This document shows, piece by piece, positions 6,847 through 13,918 of a DNA stretch of 44,838 bases. The position numbers and the translations under genes are program-made. The stretch's first letter is position 1. Every line of letters begins with the position of its first letter. Origin of the DNA: an uncultured Prevotella sp. (lineage in GTDB: Bacteria > Bacteroidota > Bacteroidia > Bacteroidales > Bacteroidaceae); NCBI GenBank assembly GCA_900554545.1, contig USHW01000014.1:1-44838 (forward strand). Reading direction: 5' to 3'. A model generated the notes under the pieces. The model saw only the letters and a list, made by a program, of their open reading frames with translations. It did not search any database and was not told the DNA's origin.

Positions 6847-8296
6847 ACAACAGAGCGTGCTCCGCTCTTTAGACTGGTGGACAATAGGCATCTACCTGTG
6901 CCTGCTGGCGTTCGGATGGCTCAGCGTATGCGGTGCCAGCTACACTTACGGTGACACCGACATACTTAGCCTCGGCACCCGTTCGGGCATGCAAATCGTG
7001 TGGATTGGCACGTCAATCTGCCTCGGCTTCGTGCTGCTGATGCTCGACGACAGGTTTTACGACACTTTCGCATACATCATCTACGCGGTGCTCCTGCTGC
7101 TGTTGTTCATCACCATCTTCAACCCCCACGAGATAAAAGGCTCGCGCTCGTGGCTCGTATTAGGGCCGCTAAGGCTGCAGCCGGCCGAGTTCGCCAAGTT
7201 CGCCACAGCCCTTGCCGTGGCAAAACTGATGAGCACCTACGGCTTCAACATGCACCGCTGGAAAGACTTTGCCGCCGCATGCGCCGTAGTTTTGCTGCCC
7301 ATGATATTCATCATAGCGCAGAAAGAGACAGGCTCCGCGCTTGTTTACATATCCTTCTTCCTTATGTTCTACCGCGAAGGGATGACCGGCAGCGTGCTCT
7401 TCACCGGCCTGGCGATGATTATATACTTCGTTGTGGGCATACGTTATGAGGAAACGATGCTACTCGACACAAGCGTATCCGTGGGCAAATTCGCCGTGCT
7501 CACGCTTGTGCAGATATTCGTTTCAGGCATGGTTTACACCTACTGCCACGAAAAAAGGCAAGCCCTCGCCATACTCGGCTACAGCCTCGGGGCAACCCTT
7601 CTGGCGCTGCTCTTCGCCGAGTTCGTCATTCCTTTCGACATAGTATGGGTGCAGCTGGCGGCCTGCGCGGCGCTTGTCGGCTACCTGATATACTGCGCCT
7701 TGAACCGGCGCATAAAGCATTACCTCTACATCGCGCTGTTCGCGGTAGGCTCGATAGCCTTTTTCTATTCAGCCGACTACGTGCTGAACAACATCCTCGA
7801 GCCTCACCAGCGCGTGCGCATAAACGTGCTTCTCGGCCTTGAAGAAGACATTTCGGGCGCAGGCTACAACGTACATCAGAGCGAGATAGCCATCGGCTCG
7901 GGCGGACTTAAGGGCAAAGGCTTCCTCAACGGCACGCAGACAAAGCTGAAGTTCGTGCCCGAACAGGACACCGACTTCATATTCTGCACCGTAGGCGAGG
8001 AGGAAGGCTTCCTCGGTTCGGCAGGCGTCCTGCTGCTGTTCCTCGCCCTCATACTGCGCCTAATCAAGATGGCCGAGCGGCAACCGTTCAAGTTCGGGCG
8101 GGTGTACGGCTACTGCGTGCTCAGCATCTTCCTGTTCCACGTGTTCATAAACGTGGGCATGGTGCTCGGACTCACGCCCGTAATAGGCATCCCCCTGCCC
8201 TTCTTCAGCTACGGAGGCTCGTCGCTATGGGGCTTCACCATCCTGCTTTTCATCTTCCTGCGCATCGACGCAAGCCGCAATCTCGTAAGAACCTGA
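6827..8296 (+). CDS. rodA: Peptidoglycan polymerase RodA (SEDS family)
   Basis: Polytopic SEDS glycosyltransferase that polymerises lipid II in the elongasome with PBP2. It has 489 residues with about ten or more hydrophobic helices. The SEDS signatures include RSWLVLGPLRLQPAEFAK, GLKGKGFLNGTQTKLKFVPE with the essential acidic residue following as EQDTDFIF, and PFFSYGGSS near the C-terminus. It is longer than most RodA proteins (about 370-430); the extra length is extra membrane helices around residues 210-320. It is the last gene of the operon; repeat array A2 lies about 107 bases beyond the stop. Confidence 0.93.
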   Translation: MAHQTDKQQSVLRSLDWWTIGIYLCLLAFGWLSVCGASYTYGDTDILSLGTRSGMQIVWIGTSICLGFVLLMLDDRFYDTFAYIIYAVLLLLLFITIFNPHEIKGSRSWLVLGPLRLQPAEFAKFATALAVAKLMSTYGFNMHRWKDFAAACAVVLLPMIFIIAQKETGSALVYISFFLMFYREGMTGSVLFTGLAMIIYFVVGIRYEETMLLDTSVSVGKFAVLTLVQIFVSGMVYTYCHEKRQALAILGYSLGATLLALLFAEFVIPFDIVWVQLAACAALVGYLIYCALNRRIKHYLYIALFAVGSIAFFYSADYVLNNILEPHQRVRINVLLGLEEDISGAGYNVHQSEIAIGSGGLKGKGFLNGTQTKLKFVPEQDTDFIFCTVGEEEGFLGSAGVLLLFLALILRLIKMAERQPFKFGRVYGYCVLSIFLFHVFINVGMVLGLTPVIGIPLPFFSYGGSSLWGFTILLFIFLRIDASRNLVRT

Positions 8297-8402
8297 GCGG
8301 CACATGCCGGCAGCAGGACACCCCTTAACATACGCCGAGGCAACAGCTTACAGACTGAAAGGCATGCGGCCTTGACGCCGCCTGCCTAAGCCATGAATGC
8401 GG

Positions 8403-8481
8403 AAGGCCGTCTTTTAGCTTGTAAAAGGCGGCCTTTCAGCGTGCAAAAGGCCGCCTTTTACAAGGCGAAAGGCCACCTTTT
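8403..8481. repeat. AAAAGGCC palindrome array A2
   Basis: Four units of the AAAAGGCC type. Units at 8421-8436 and 8446-8461 pair perfectly over 16 bp around a 9-base loop and end in CCTTTTAC, so the array could act as a terminator for the mre operon. The rest of the 8297-8562 gap shows no gene. Confidence 0.8.
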
Positions 8482-8562
8482 GCAAAACCGCCGTTCAGGC
8501 ATTGTAAAACCGGGCTGACAGCTTTCAATCCGTAACTTGCGTGAAAAGCCCTGCCGTAGGGC

Positions 8563-8601
8563 AAAAAGAAAACGCACACCTGCTATCACAACAGGTGTGC
8601 G
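8563..8601 (-). terminator. Intrinsic terminator after the interrupted secreted-protein gene
   Basis: CGCACACCTG and CAGGTGTGCG (8573-8582 and 8592-8601) form a perfect 10-bp stem with a 9-base loop. On the minus strand it is followed by TTTTCTTTTT. It lies 50 bases past the second stop of the pseudogene, which suggests that the longer frame was the original gene. Confidence 0.85.
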
Positions 8602-8651
8602 CCAAAAAGAATCATATTTATAAACCTATAGCATATTTAATTAACCTGTAA

Positions 8652-9272
8652 TCAGTGCTTTACCATAACCTTGAACGATTTGCGCGCGCCACATGCCATA
8701 TAGACATCATCGTCTGGCGCTGCAACATGCCCATAACCCTGAAGAACAACCCACACTATTCACGCCGAAGGATAATCTATAGGGCAGGCAACACCATTGG
8801 AAGAACACGGTAAGAAATTCCACGCATAGCCGTTGTTGGCCGACTTCAACACTATTCCAGACTGTCCATCCTCCGATTTGCCGACAGCCAGTAGCGCCAT
8901 ATCAGACAAATAGGCTATGTCCGTGTACGTGAAAGCGTAATCCGGCAGTTCCTTCTTCTCCCAATTGGTGCTAACGGGAATTCCCTCAATCCACGTAGGG
9001 GCGGCGACGAACTTGCCGTCATGCGAGAAGCGCGCACGGCCGCCTGACCCTTCCTGTCCCGAAGGCTGGCCGCCGATGGCTTTCATGCTTGTTTCCGACC
9101 CGTCGTTTTTCGCGTCCCAAAGAACAAAAGGCATGTTCTCGCCAAACGAGCCGACAACAACTCCTTCATTGGTAACTCCGTTCGGATTGAACTGAACGTC
9201 CGAGATGTAGACCTGGGCGGAAACCATGCCTGCAACACAAAGCCCGAACATTGAAAGCAGCATCTTTTTCAT
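8652..9272 (-). pseudogene. Secreted protein, interrupted by an in-frame TGA
   Basis: The frame starts at 9272 with a signal peptide (MKKMLLSMFGLCVAGMVSAQ). It runs 170 residues with WD40/YCF48-like strand motifs (FSHDGKFVAAPTW, AYLSDMALLAVGKSEDGQSG, VLKSANNGYAW) and stops at a TGA at 8760-8762. The same frame then stays open for 35 more codons ending ARKSFKVMVKH before a second TGA at 8652, just before a good terminator. The basic tail resembles the ends of Bacteroidota secreted proteins. I infer a nonsense mutation, or a larger gene shortened by internal deletion. A short functional 170-residue product is the alternative. The exact family is not recognised. Confidence 0.6.
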
Positions 9273-9365
9273 GGCTGTTCTTTTTAGGTTAAATGAAACG
9301 GTACATTAAAACCGATAAAATTCCCAGCGGCAAATATCTGAAATTTCAAAGACTTTTGCAACCCG

Positions 9366-9397
9366 AATAGTTCACGATTCATGAATCGTGAACTATT
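9366..9397. promoter_or_regulatory. Perfect 32-bp palindrome
   Basis: Bases 9366-9397 are a perfect palindrome centred on ATTC-ATGAAT (half-site AATAGTTCACGATTCA). It lies 93 bases upstream of the secreted-protein start and lacks a T-run, so an operator for a dimeric regulator or a cruciform is as likely as a terminator. I see no other feature between 9273 and 9533. Confidence 0.7.
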
Positions 9398-9533
9398 TGA
9401 CAGAAAAATGAACATTACACGCCATTGTTCTTAACATAAATTCAGAGTTACGGCGCCGAACGAGGCTTTTCATTTACCCAAACGTACACGAACACAATGC
9501 CGCCAATCATGAAAAAGGCTGGCGGAAAAGGCA

Positions 9534-9577
9534 ATAAAAAAGTGGAGAACCGGCGAACAACCGCCAAATTCTCCACT
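9534..9577 (-). terminator. Intrinsic terminator of fbaA
   Basis: AGTGGAGAA at 9541-9549 pairs with TTCTCCACT at 9569-9577, with a second small GGCGG/CCGCC hairpin in the loop. On the minus strand it is followed by TTTTTTATT. It begins 31 bases after the aldolase stop. Confidence 0.85.
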
Positions 9578-9607
9578 CTTTTTCAATATTCCTGTTAACT
9601 GAAATCC

Positions 9608-10612
9608 TTACTGAGCCAGCTTGTTGTCAGAGCCGAGCACATCGATAATCTTGTGCCTGTACATCTCCTCCATGAGTTCGCGTGCCGGTCCGCAGTACTT
9701 GCGCGGGTCAAACTCCGCCGGTTTCTCGGCCAATGTCTTACGGACAGCTGCCGTAAATGCAAGGCGAGAGTCAGAGTCAATGTTGATTTTGCAAACGGCG
9801 CTCTTGGCAGCCTTGCGGAGCTGCTCCTCGGGAATGCCCACTGCATCAGGCAGTTTGCCGCCGTACTGGTTAATCATGTCAACATATTCCTGCGGAACTG
9901 AAGAAGAGCCGTGGAGCACGATGGGGAATCCGGGCAGCTTCTGCATGATTTCGTCGAGAACGTCGAATGCCAAAGGAGGAGGAACAAGGCGGCCTGTCTT
10001 CGGGTCACGTGTGCACTGCTCGGGCTTGAACTTGTAAGCTCCGTGGCTTGTGCCGATAGAAATAGCCAGAGAGTCAACGCCTGTCTTGCTTGTAAAGTCG
10101 ATTACTTCCTCGGGCTTTGTGTAGTGAGACTCCTCTGCAACAACCTCGTCCTCTACACCTGCGAGCACTCCGAGTTCGCCTTCAACGGTCACATCATACT
10201 GGTGAGCGTAGTCAACGACCTTCTTTGTCAATGCCACATTCTCGTCGTATGGCAGTGAAGAGCCGTCAATCATGACAGAAGAGAAGCCCATGTCAACGCA
10301 GCTCTTGCAAAGCTCGAAGCTGTCACCGTGGTCAAGATGGAGTACTATTTCAGGATGTGCGCAGCCAAGTTCCTTAGCATATTCAACCGCGCCTTCAGCC
10401 ATGTAACGAAGAAGAGTCTGGTTGGCGTAGTTGCGCGCGCCCTTGGAAACCTGCAGGATGACGGGCGACCTCAGTTCAGAAGAAGCCTTGATGATAGCCT
10501 GCAATTGCTCAAGGTTGTTGAAGTTGAATGCCGGAATGGCATATCCGCCATTGATGGCCCTTGCGAACATATCACGCGTGTTCACCAAGCCAAGTGTCTT
10601 GTAACTTACCAT
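9608..10612 (-). CDS. fba: Class II fructose-bisphosphate aldolase
   Basis: Zinc-dependent aldolase that interconverts fructose 1,6-bisphosphate with dihydroxyacetone phosphate and glyceraldehyde 3-phosphate in glycolysis and gluconeogenesis. It has 334 residues. Metal and phosphate-binding motifs are in place: LHLDHGD with His95, GTSHGAYKF with His190, VLHGSSS with His234, and NIDSDSRL near the C-terminus. The start at 10612 (MVSYKTLGLVNTRDMF) fits the family, since the substrate-binding N-terminal helix is intact. It is a single-gene unit with its own textbook promoter upstream and terminator downstream. Confidence 0.96.
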   Translation of the reverse strand: MVSYKTLGLVNTRDMFARAINGGYAIPAFNFNNLEQLQAIIKASSELRSPVILQVSKGARNYANQTLLRYMAEGAVEYAKELGCAHPEIVLHLDHGDSFELCKSCVDMGFSSVMIDGSSLPYDENVALTKKVVDYAHQYDVTVEGELGVLAGVEDEVVAEESHYTKPEEVIDFTSKTGVDSLAISIGTSHGAYKFKPEQCTRDPKTGRLVPPPLAFDVLDEIMQKLPGFPIVLHGSSSVPQEYVDMINQYGGKLPDAVGIPEEQLRKAAKSAVCKINIDSDSRLAFTAAVRKTLAEKPAEFDPRKYCGPARELMEEMYRHKIIDVLGSDNKLAQ

Positions 10613-10661
10613 AATTCAAAAAGTTTTATGTTATGATGAATAATCTGTCATTACATCACTG

Positions 10662-10692
10662 CAAAGTTAACACATTCTTCCGGCAAAACAAA
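10662..10692 (-). promoter_or_regulatory. Consensus Bacteroidetes promoter of fba
   Basis: Read on the minus strand: TTTG at 10692-10689, 19 bases, TAACTTTG at 10669-10662. Both boxes and the spacing match the TTTG-N19-TAnnTTTG consensus exactly. It leaves a leader of roughly 45 bases before the aldolase start. Confidence 0.85.
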
Positions 10693-10860
10693 AGGTTGGC
10701 CGCACTTTTAATAATGCCTGGCGGCGATTTTTCATATTAATTTCATCTTGCTAAAAAACGTTTCGCCATTTTGTCAAGTGAATTTAGCAAAAGTTGCAAA
10801 AAACATTGATTTCGCTGATAAAACAGCCGTTACAAACGCTTCCGGCTTTACGTTAAGGCA

Positions 10861-10925
10861 TAAAAAAAGGAGTACCGCTGTACTCCAATCTTGTTAACCT
10901 TAAATCTAATACTATGAAAAACACG
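10861..10925 (-). ncRNA. Putative small RNA, about 63 nt, with own promoter and terminator
   Basis: A minus-strand unit between fba and the MutS-like gene. A promoter (TACCTTTG at 10936-10929) is followed by an AT-rich single-stranded stretch including AGTATTAGATTTAAGGTTAA and then a terminator: GGAGTAC (10886-10880) pairs with GTACTCC (10875-10869) around a 4-base loop and is followed by seven T. There is no convincing ORF on this strand. The same bases read on the plus strand show an ATG at 10914, but no promoter precedes it. The remainder of 10693-11031 holds nothing I can identify. Confidence 0.5.
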
Positions 10926-10928
10926 ATG

Positions 10929-10959
10929 CAAAGGTACGGATTTTTCCGACAGTTGCAAG
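10929..10959 (-). promoter_or_regulatory. Promoter of the putative small RNA
   Basis: On the minus strand CTTG (10959-10956), 19 bases, TACCTTTG (10936-10929). The -7 box and spacing match the Bacteroidetes consensus; the upstream box has one change. Confidence 0.65.
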
Positions 10960-11031
10960 AATTTTATTTTACAAAATACCGCAAACGGCCGTTTTATTGA
11001 CATGGGTCAAAAGTGAAAAGGATTTTTCTTG

Positions 11032-11198
11032 GAAGTTAAAGAAGTTATAGAAGTTAACGCTCGCTGCGCTCGCTAAGAAGTTAAAGCCAAATGCTTTGCC
11101 AACTGTTGCCAATATAAATGAAAACACCCAGCAATGGTAATGGCTCTAACTTCTTAGCGAGCGCAGCGAGCGTTAACTTCTATAACTCCTTTGACTTC
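11032..11198. repeat. Giant hairpin H3 (58-bp arms)
   Basis: Bases 11032-11089 and 11141-11198 are reverse complements at 55 of 58 positions, with a 51-base loop. The arms combine GAAGTTA-type tandem repeats with GCTCGCTGCGCTCGC. The outer end of the right arm is the first base of the stop codon (11200-11198) of the MutS-like gene, so the stem starts exactly where translation ends. Confidence 0.95.
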
Positions 11199-13048
11199 TA
11201 AGACGTAAGTATTCCCTTCAGCAAGAACGTTGCGTTCTGGTTGCGCGCAACGCCGCGCGTTATCTTGTAAGTGTAGGTTATGTTGTCGGCCAGTTCTATT
11301 TCAAAACACCAGTTGTGGAAGCGGCGAGGGTCGTCGTCCTCCATCTTGGACAGCTCCAAGTCGTGCGTGGCAATTATGCCAGTGACGGGCAGCTTGGCGA
11401 CGGCTTGCAGGAAAAGGCGCGAGCCGTTGAGCTTGTCGAGCGAGTTGGTGCCCTTCAGTATCTCGTCGAGTATGATGAGGGTGCGCCGTGCCTGGCGGCA
11501 GCTGTCAAGCAGTTGCCTGAGCCTCAACAGTTCGGCGTTGAAGTAGCTGATGCCCCGGCTCAGGTCGTCGGAGGTGCGCATACTGGTGAAAAGGTTGAAG
11601 ACCGTCACGCGCAGGCTGTCTGCAAACACCGGCATACCGTTCATTGCAAGCACATAGTTCACGCCGACCGAGCGCAGGAAGGTGCTCTTCCCGGCCATGT
11701 TCGCGCCCGTTATTATGTAATACTCGCCGTCGTTTATGGTGAAGTCGTTGCGCACCGCCTGCGCGCCGAGGAACGGATGGTAAAGCCCCTTGGCGTCATA
11801 CACCACGCTGTCGCCGTCGTCCACCACGGCGTCAATGGCTTCCGGCTCGTTGAAACGGAACACGGCCATCGACACCAAGGCGTCCATCCGGCTTACGGCG
11901 GCAATCCAGTCGCCTATGCTCCCCATGTAATCGCGCTGCCATTTCAGGAACCGCCGCACAAGGAAATAGTCGCTCATGGCGAACATGTTGAACAGTATCA
12001 GCCCGATGAAGTTGCCCCTGCGGTCGAGGCTTTTCAGTATTTCAGACAGTTGTCCGAACGAGGCCGGCGCGCTGCCGTTGTCTTCCGTCAGCGCGGCTTG
12101 CAGCCTTTTCAGCTCCCCGGCGGCAAAACCGGCCTTCACTATGTGCTCTATAAGGCCGATATATGCCTGCATGTGTACGTGCATTTTCTCAACGGCGCGG
12201 CTTATGTTGTGGATTGACTTCGAGTTGAGTCCTATAACAACGAACATCTGCACCACGCCCCACAGTACGGCAAGCGTGGCCGGAACCAAGCCGACAGCAG
12301 ACAATACGATTAACGCGATGAAGCAGACAAGAGCCGCCACGGCCACCGCCAGCGTCCACCCCTGCCCTGCCTTCGGTGCTATGTGCTTTGCGCTTATCTC
12401 GCCGACGGCGCGCAGTATGCTGTTTGAGTCAATCCGCCCGTCGTCGCCGTCGCCATCAGCGGCAGGGCGCAAGCCCTTTGCAAGGAAGGCCGAACGCCAC
12501 TGCTCCATGCCTGCCAGCTCGGCTATGGCCTCGCGCCTGCGCTCCACTTCCGCCCTGCCGGGCAGCAGACTGCCCAACCATTCGGCCAAAGTGTCGCCTC
12601 CGCCGGTAGTCACCGTGCGGTTGATGCGGTTGTAGAGGGAGTCGTGGCCGAACACATCCATGTCGAAAGTAAAGGCGTGTCCGGGGTCTTTATACCTGCT
12701 TCCGCCGCCGAAGCACGTAAAGTCGCCGGCGAGATACTTCAGTTCCTTGGCGTAAACCGCATGCAGGCGCCTGCGGCGGTCTATCCTGGCGGCGTTCTTA
12801 ACGTCGGCCCTGCGCACCACGGCATACACCGCCAGCATGGCCAAAGCGGCCACGAGCCACTGCGAGGAGAAATCCCTTACGCAATACACCACCAACGCCA
12901 CTACGGCCAGACCGAACGAAAAGAGTTCCGCCATGATGTATGCCACGTTGTTCTTCTTCAGCTGCCGTATTTCTTCCGACAGCGCGTCAACCTTCTCTTT
13001 GTAGAAAGCCGCCAGCGCGTCCTTCGTTCCATATTTCCTGTCTGTCAT
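11198..13048 (-). CDS. Membrane-anchored MutS-like ATPase
   Basis: 616 residues. The C-terminal third is a MutS ATPase: Walker A GANMAGKSTFLRSVG, then SMRTSDDLSRGISYFNAELLRL, Walker B TLIILDEILKGTNS and TGIIATHDLELS. The mismatch-recognition and connector domains of MutS1 are absent. The N-terminus has two hydrophobic helices (about residues 35-75), and a further pair lies around residues 220-265 (LAVAVAALVCFIALIVLSAVGL), so this is a membrane protein. Such MutS-family proteins are common in Bacteroidota, with no settled role; mismatch repair is not implied. The start at 13048 (MTDRKYGT) is chosen because a longer frame to 13093 would run across the probable -7 box. Confidence 0.85.
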   Translation of the reverse strand: MTDRKYGTKDALAAFYKEKVDALSEEIRQLKKNNVAYIMAELFSFGLAVVALVVYCVRDFSSQWLVAALAMLAVYAVVRRADVKNAARIDRRRRLHAVYAKELKYLAGDFTCFGGGSRYKDPGHAFTFDMDVFGHDSLYNRINRTVTTGGGDTLAEWLGSLLPGRAEVERRREAIAELAGMEQWRSAFLAKGLRPAADGDGDDGRIDSNSILRAVGEISAKHIAPKAGQGWTLAVAVAALVCFIALIVLSAVGLVPATLAVLWGVVQMFVVIGLNSKSIHNISRAVEKMHVHMQAYIGLIEHIVKAGFAAGELKRLQAALTEDNGSAPASFGQLSEILKSLDRRGNFIGLILFNMFAMSDYFLVRRFLKWQRDYMGSIGDWIAAVSRMDALVSMAVFRFNEPEAIDAVVDDGDSVVYDAKGLYHPFLGAQAVRNDFTINDGEYYIITGANMAGKSTFLRSVGVNYVLAMNGMPVFADSLRVTVFNLFTSMRTSDDLSRGISYFNAELLRLRQLLDSCRQARRTLIILDEILKGTNSLDKLNGSRLFLQAVAKLPVTGIIATHDLELSKMEDDDPRRFHNWCFEIELADNITYTYKITRGVARNQNATFLLKGILTS

Positions 13049-13073
13049 CTTTTCATCTTGTAGAATATGGCAA

Positions 13074-13081
13074 CAAAGGTA
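13074..13081 (-). promoter_or_regulatory. -7 box of the MutS-like gene
   Basis: TACCTTTG on the minus strand, 26 bases before the chosen start. No clear TTTG is found 19-21 bases further upstream; TTTCC is the nearest. Confidence 0.5.
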
Positions 13082-13192
13082 GCTTTTTAACACTACACGG
13101 AAAGCCGCACGGCACGTAAAAAAGGTTAAAAGGCGGCTATCCGCAGGTCAAGACAACGAACATCGGCACTATGACAGGCCGTGCATAAAGCC

Positions 13193-13485
13193 GCATTCGA
13201 GATTCCCGGTAATCGTCATACCGCGCGCCGACGCGGCATCCAGTACATTAATCCAAGACTAACCACATCGTCCGTGCGGATTTGCAATCCGCACTTGGCT
13301 GTCTTGGAAAGGCGGATTTACAATCCGCGGCCTATCGCGAGACCTATTATTATACGGGATTGCAAATCCCGGTCTTACCTTGCACGGATTACAAATCCGC
13401 GCGGACATAGCATGTTTTGTGCTCTTTATGTTTTCTGGATGCCGCGTCGGCGCGCGGCATGACGATTACCGAGAGCCTCGATTGC
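13193..13485. repeat. Nested palindrome P1 with four internal GGATT hairpins
   Basis: Outer arms 13193-13243 and 13435-13485 pair at 46 of 51 positions (core GGTAATCGTCATACCGC against GCGGCATGACGATTACC). Between them lie four separate hairpins of one type: GTGCGGATTTGCAATCCGCAC at 13274, GGCGGATTTACAATCCGCGG near 13311, CGGGATTGCAAATCCCG at 13355 and ACGGATTACAAATCCGC near 13384. No ORF is credible here. The 13086-13192 stretch before it is featureless. Confidence 0.85.
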
Positions 13486-13500
13486 CGCCAATTAACAGAT

Positions 13501-13540
13501 GGTAATCAAGCTCCCTCCCTTCGGGAGGGTTGGGGTGGGT
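13501..13540. repeat. Hairpin/G-quadruplex element K3
   Basis: 40 bp, identical at every base to K5 at 25821-25860. CCCTCC pairs with GGAGGG around TTCG. Bases 13523-13539 read as GGG-A-GGG-TT-GGGG-T-GGG, a perfect G-quadruplex pattern that shares the GGGAGGG half of the hairpin. Confidence 0.9.
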
Positions 13541-13548
13541 CTGTTTTT

Positions 13549-13655
13549 TAATTAAGAATGAAAAATTAAAAATGAAAAATTATGATTACCTTTAAGGTCA
13601 TCTGTCAGCAAAGCAAATCATAATTATCCATTCTCATTTCCCATCTCTCAATTCA
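13549..13655. repeat. Degenerate giant hairpin H4, relative of H2
   Basis: The inner arms AATTATGATT (to 13587) and AATCATAATT (from 13616) pair; the outer arms have diverged into GAATGAAAAATT-like repeats. The loop resembles the loop of H2 in reverse complement (CCTTTAAGG, then CTGnCAGCAA), which marks the two as copies of one element. Confidence 0.7.
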
Positions 13656-13675
13656 AAATACGGTCAATTTGGCTG

Positions 13676-13770
13676 CAAAAGGCCATCTTTTACACTCCAA
13701 AAGGCCACCTTTTACAAGCCAAAAGACGGCCTTTTGCAAGCCCACTGATTATCAGCGTGTTACAAAGCTG
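13676..13770. repeat. AAAAGGCC palindrome array A3
   Basis: Three units with 21-22 base spacing (AAAAGGCCATCTTTT, AAAAGGCCACCTTTT, AAAAGACGGCCTTTT) followed by a tail with TTATCAGCGTGTTACAAAG, which is close to the tail of A1. It lies upstream of the glycerate kinase promoter. Confidence 0.8.
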
Positions 13771-13859
13771 TCATAAACCGCGGCAAGACTGATGTCCAAC
13801 GGTCTTTTCACTGCACGCTTTTTATTAGACAACCATTGAAAAACGACGCGGCAAGAACC

Positions 13860-13887
13860 TTTGTAACGGCGAAAAAACGTACCTTTG
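13860..13887 (+). promoter_or_regulatory. Promoter of the glycerate kinase gene
   Basis: TTTG at 13860-13863 and TACCTTTG at 13880-13887, with a 16-base spacer, shorter than the usual 19-21. The start codon is 31 bases downstream. Confidence 0.55.
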
Positions 13888-13918
13888 CATCCGCATTGAA
13901 AACATAAGGAGAACAACC

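Noticed and set aside
8403..8481. CRISPR-like array of short repeats
   Set aside because: Units are about 15 bases and palindromic with 6-8 base gaps; there are no unique 30-base spacers and no cas genes.
10914..11000. 28-codon ORF on the plus strand starting MKNTMQRYGFF
   Set aside because: No plus-strand promoter precedes it and its bases overlap the promoter of the minus-strand unit. The ATG context looks like a gene start, so I mention it, but the minus-strand reading has both promoter and terminator.
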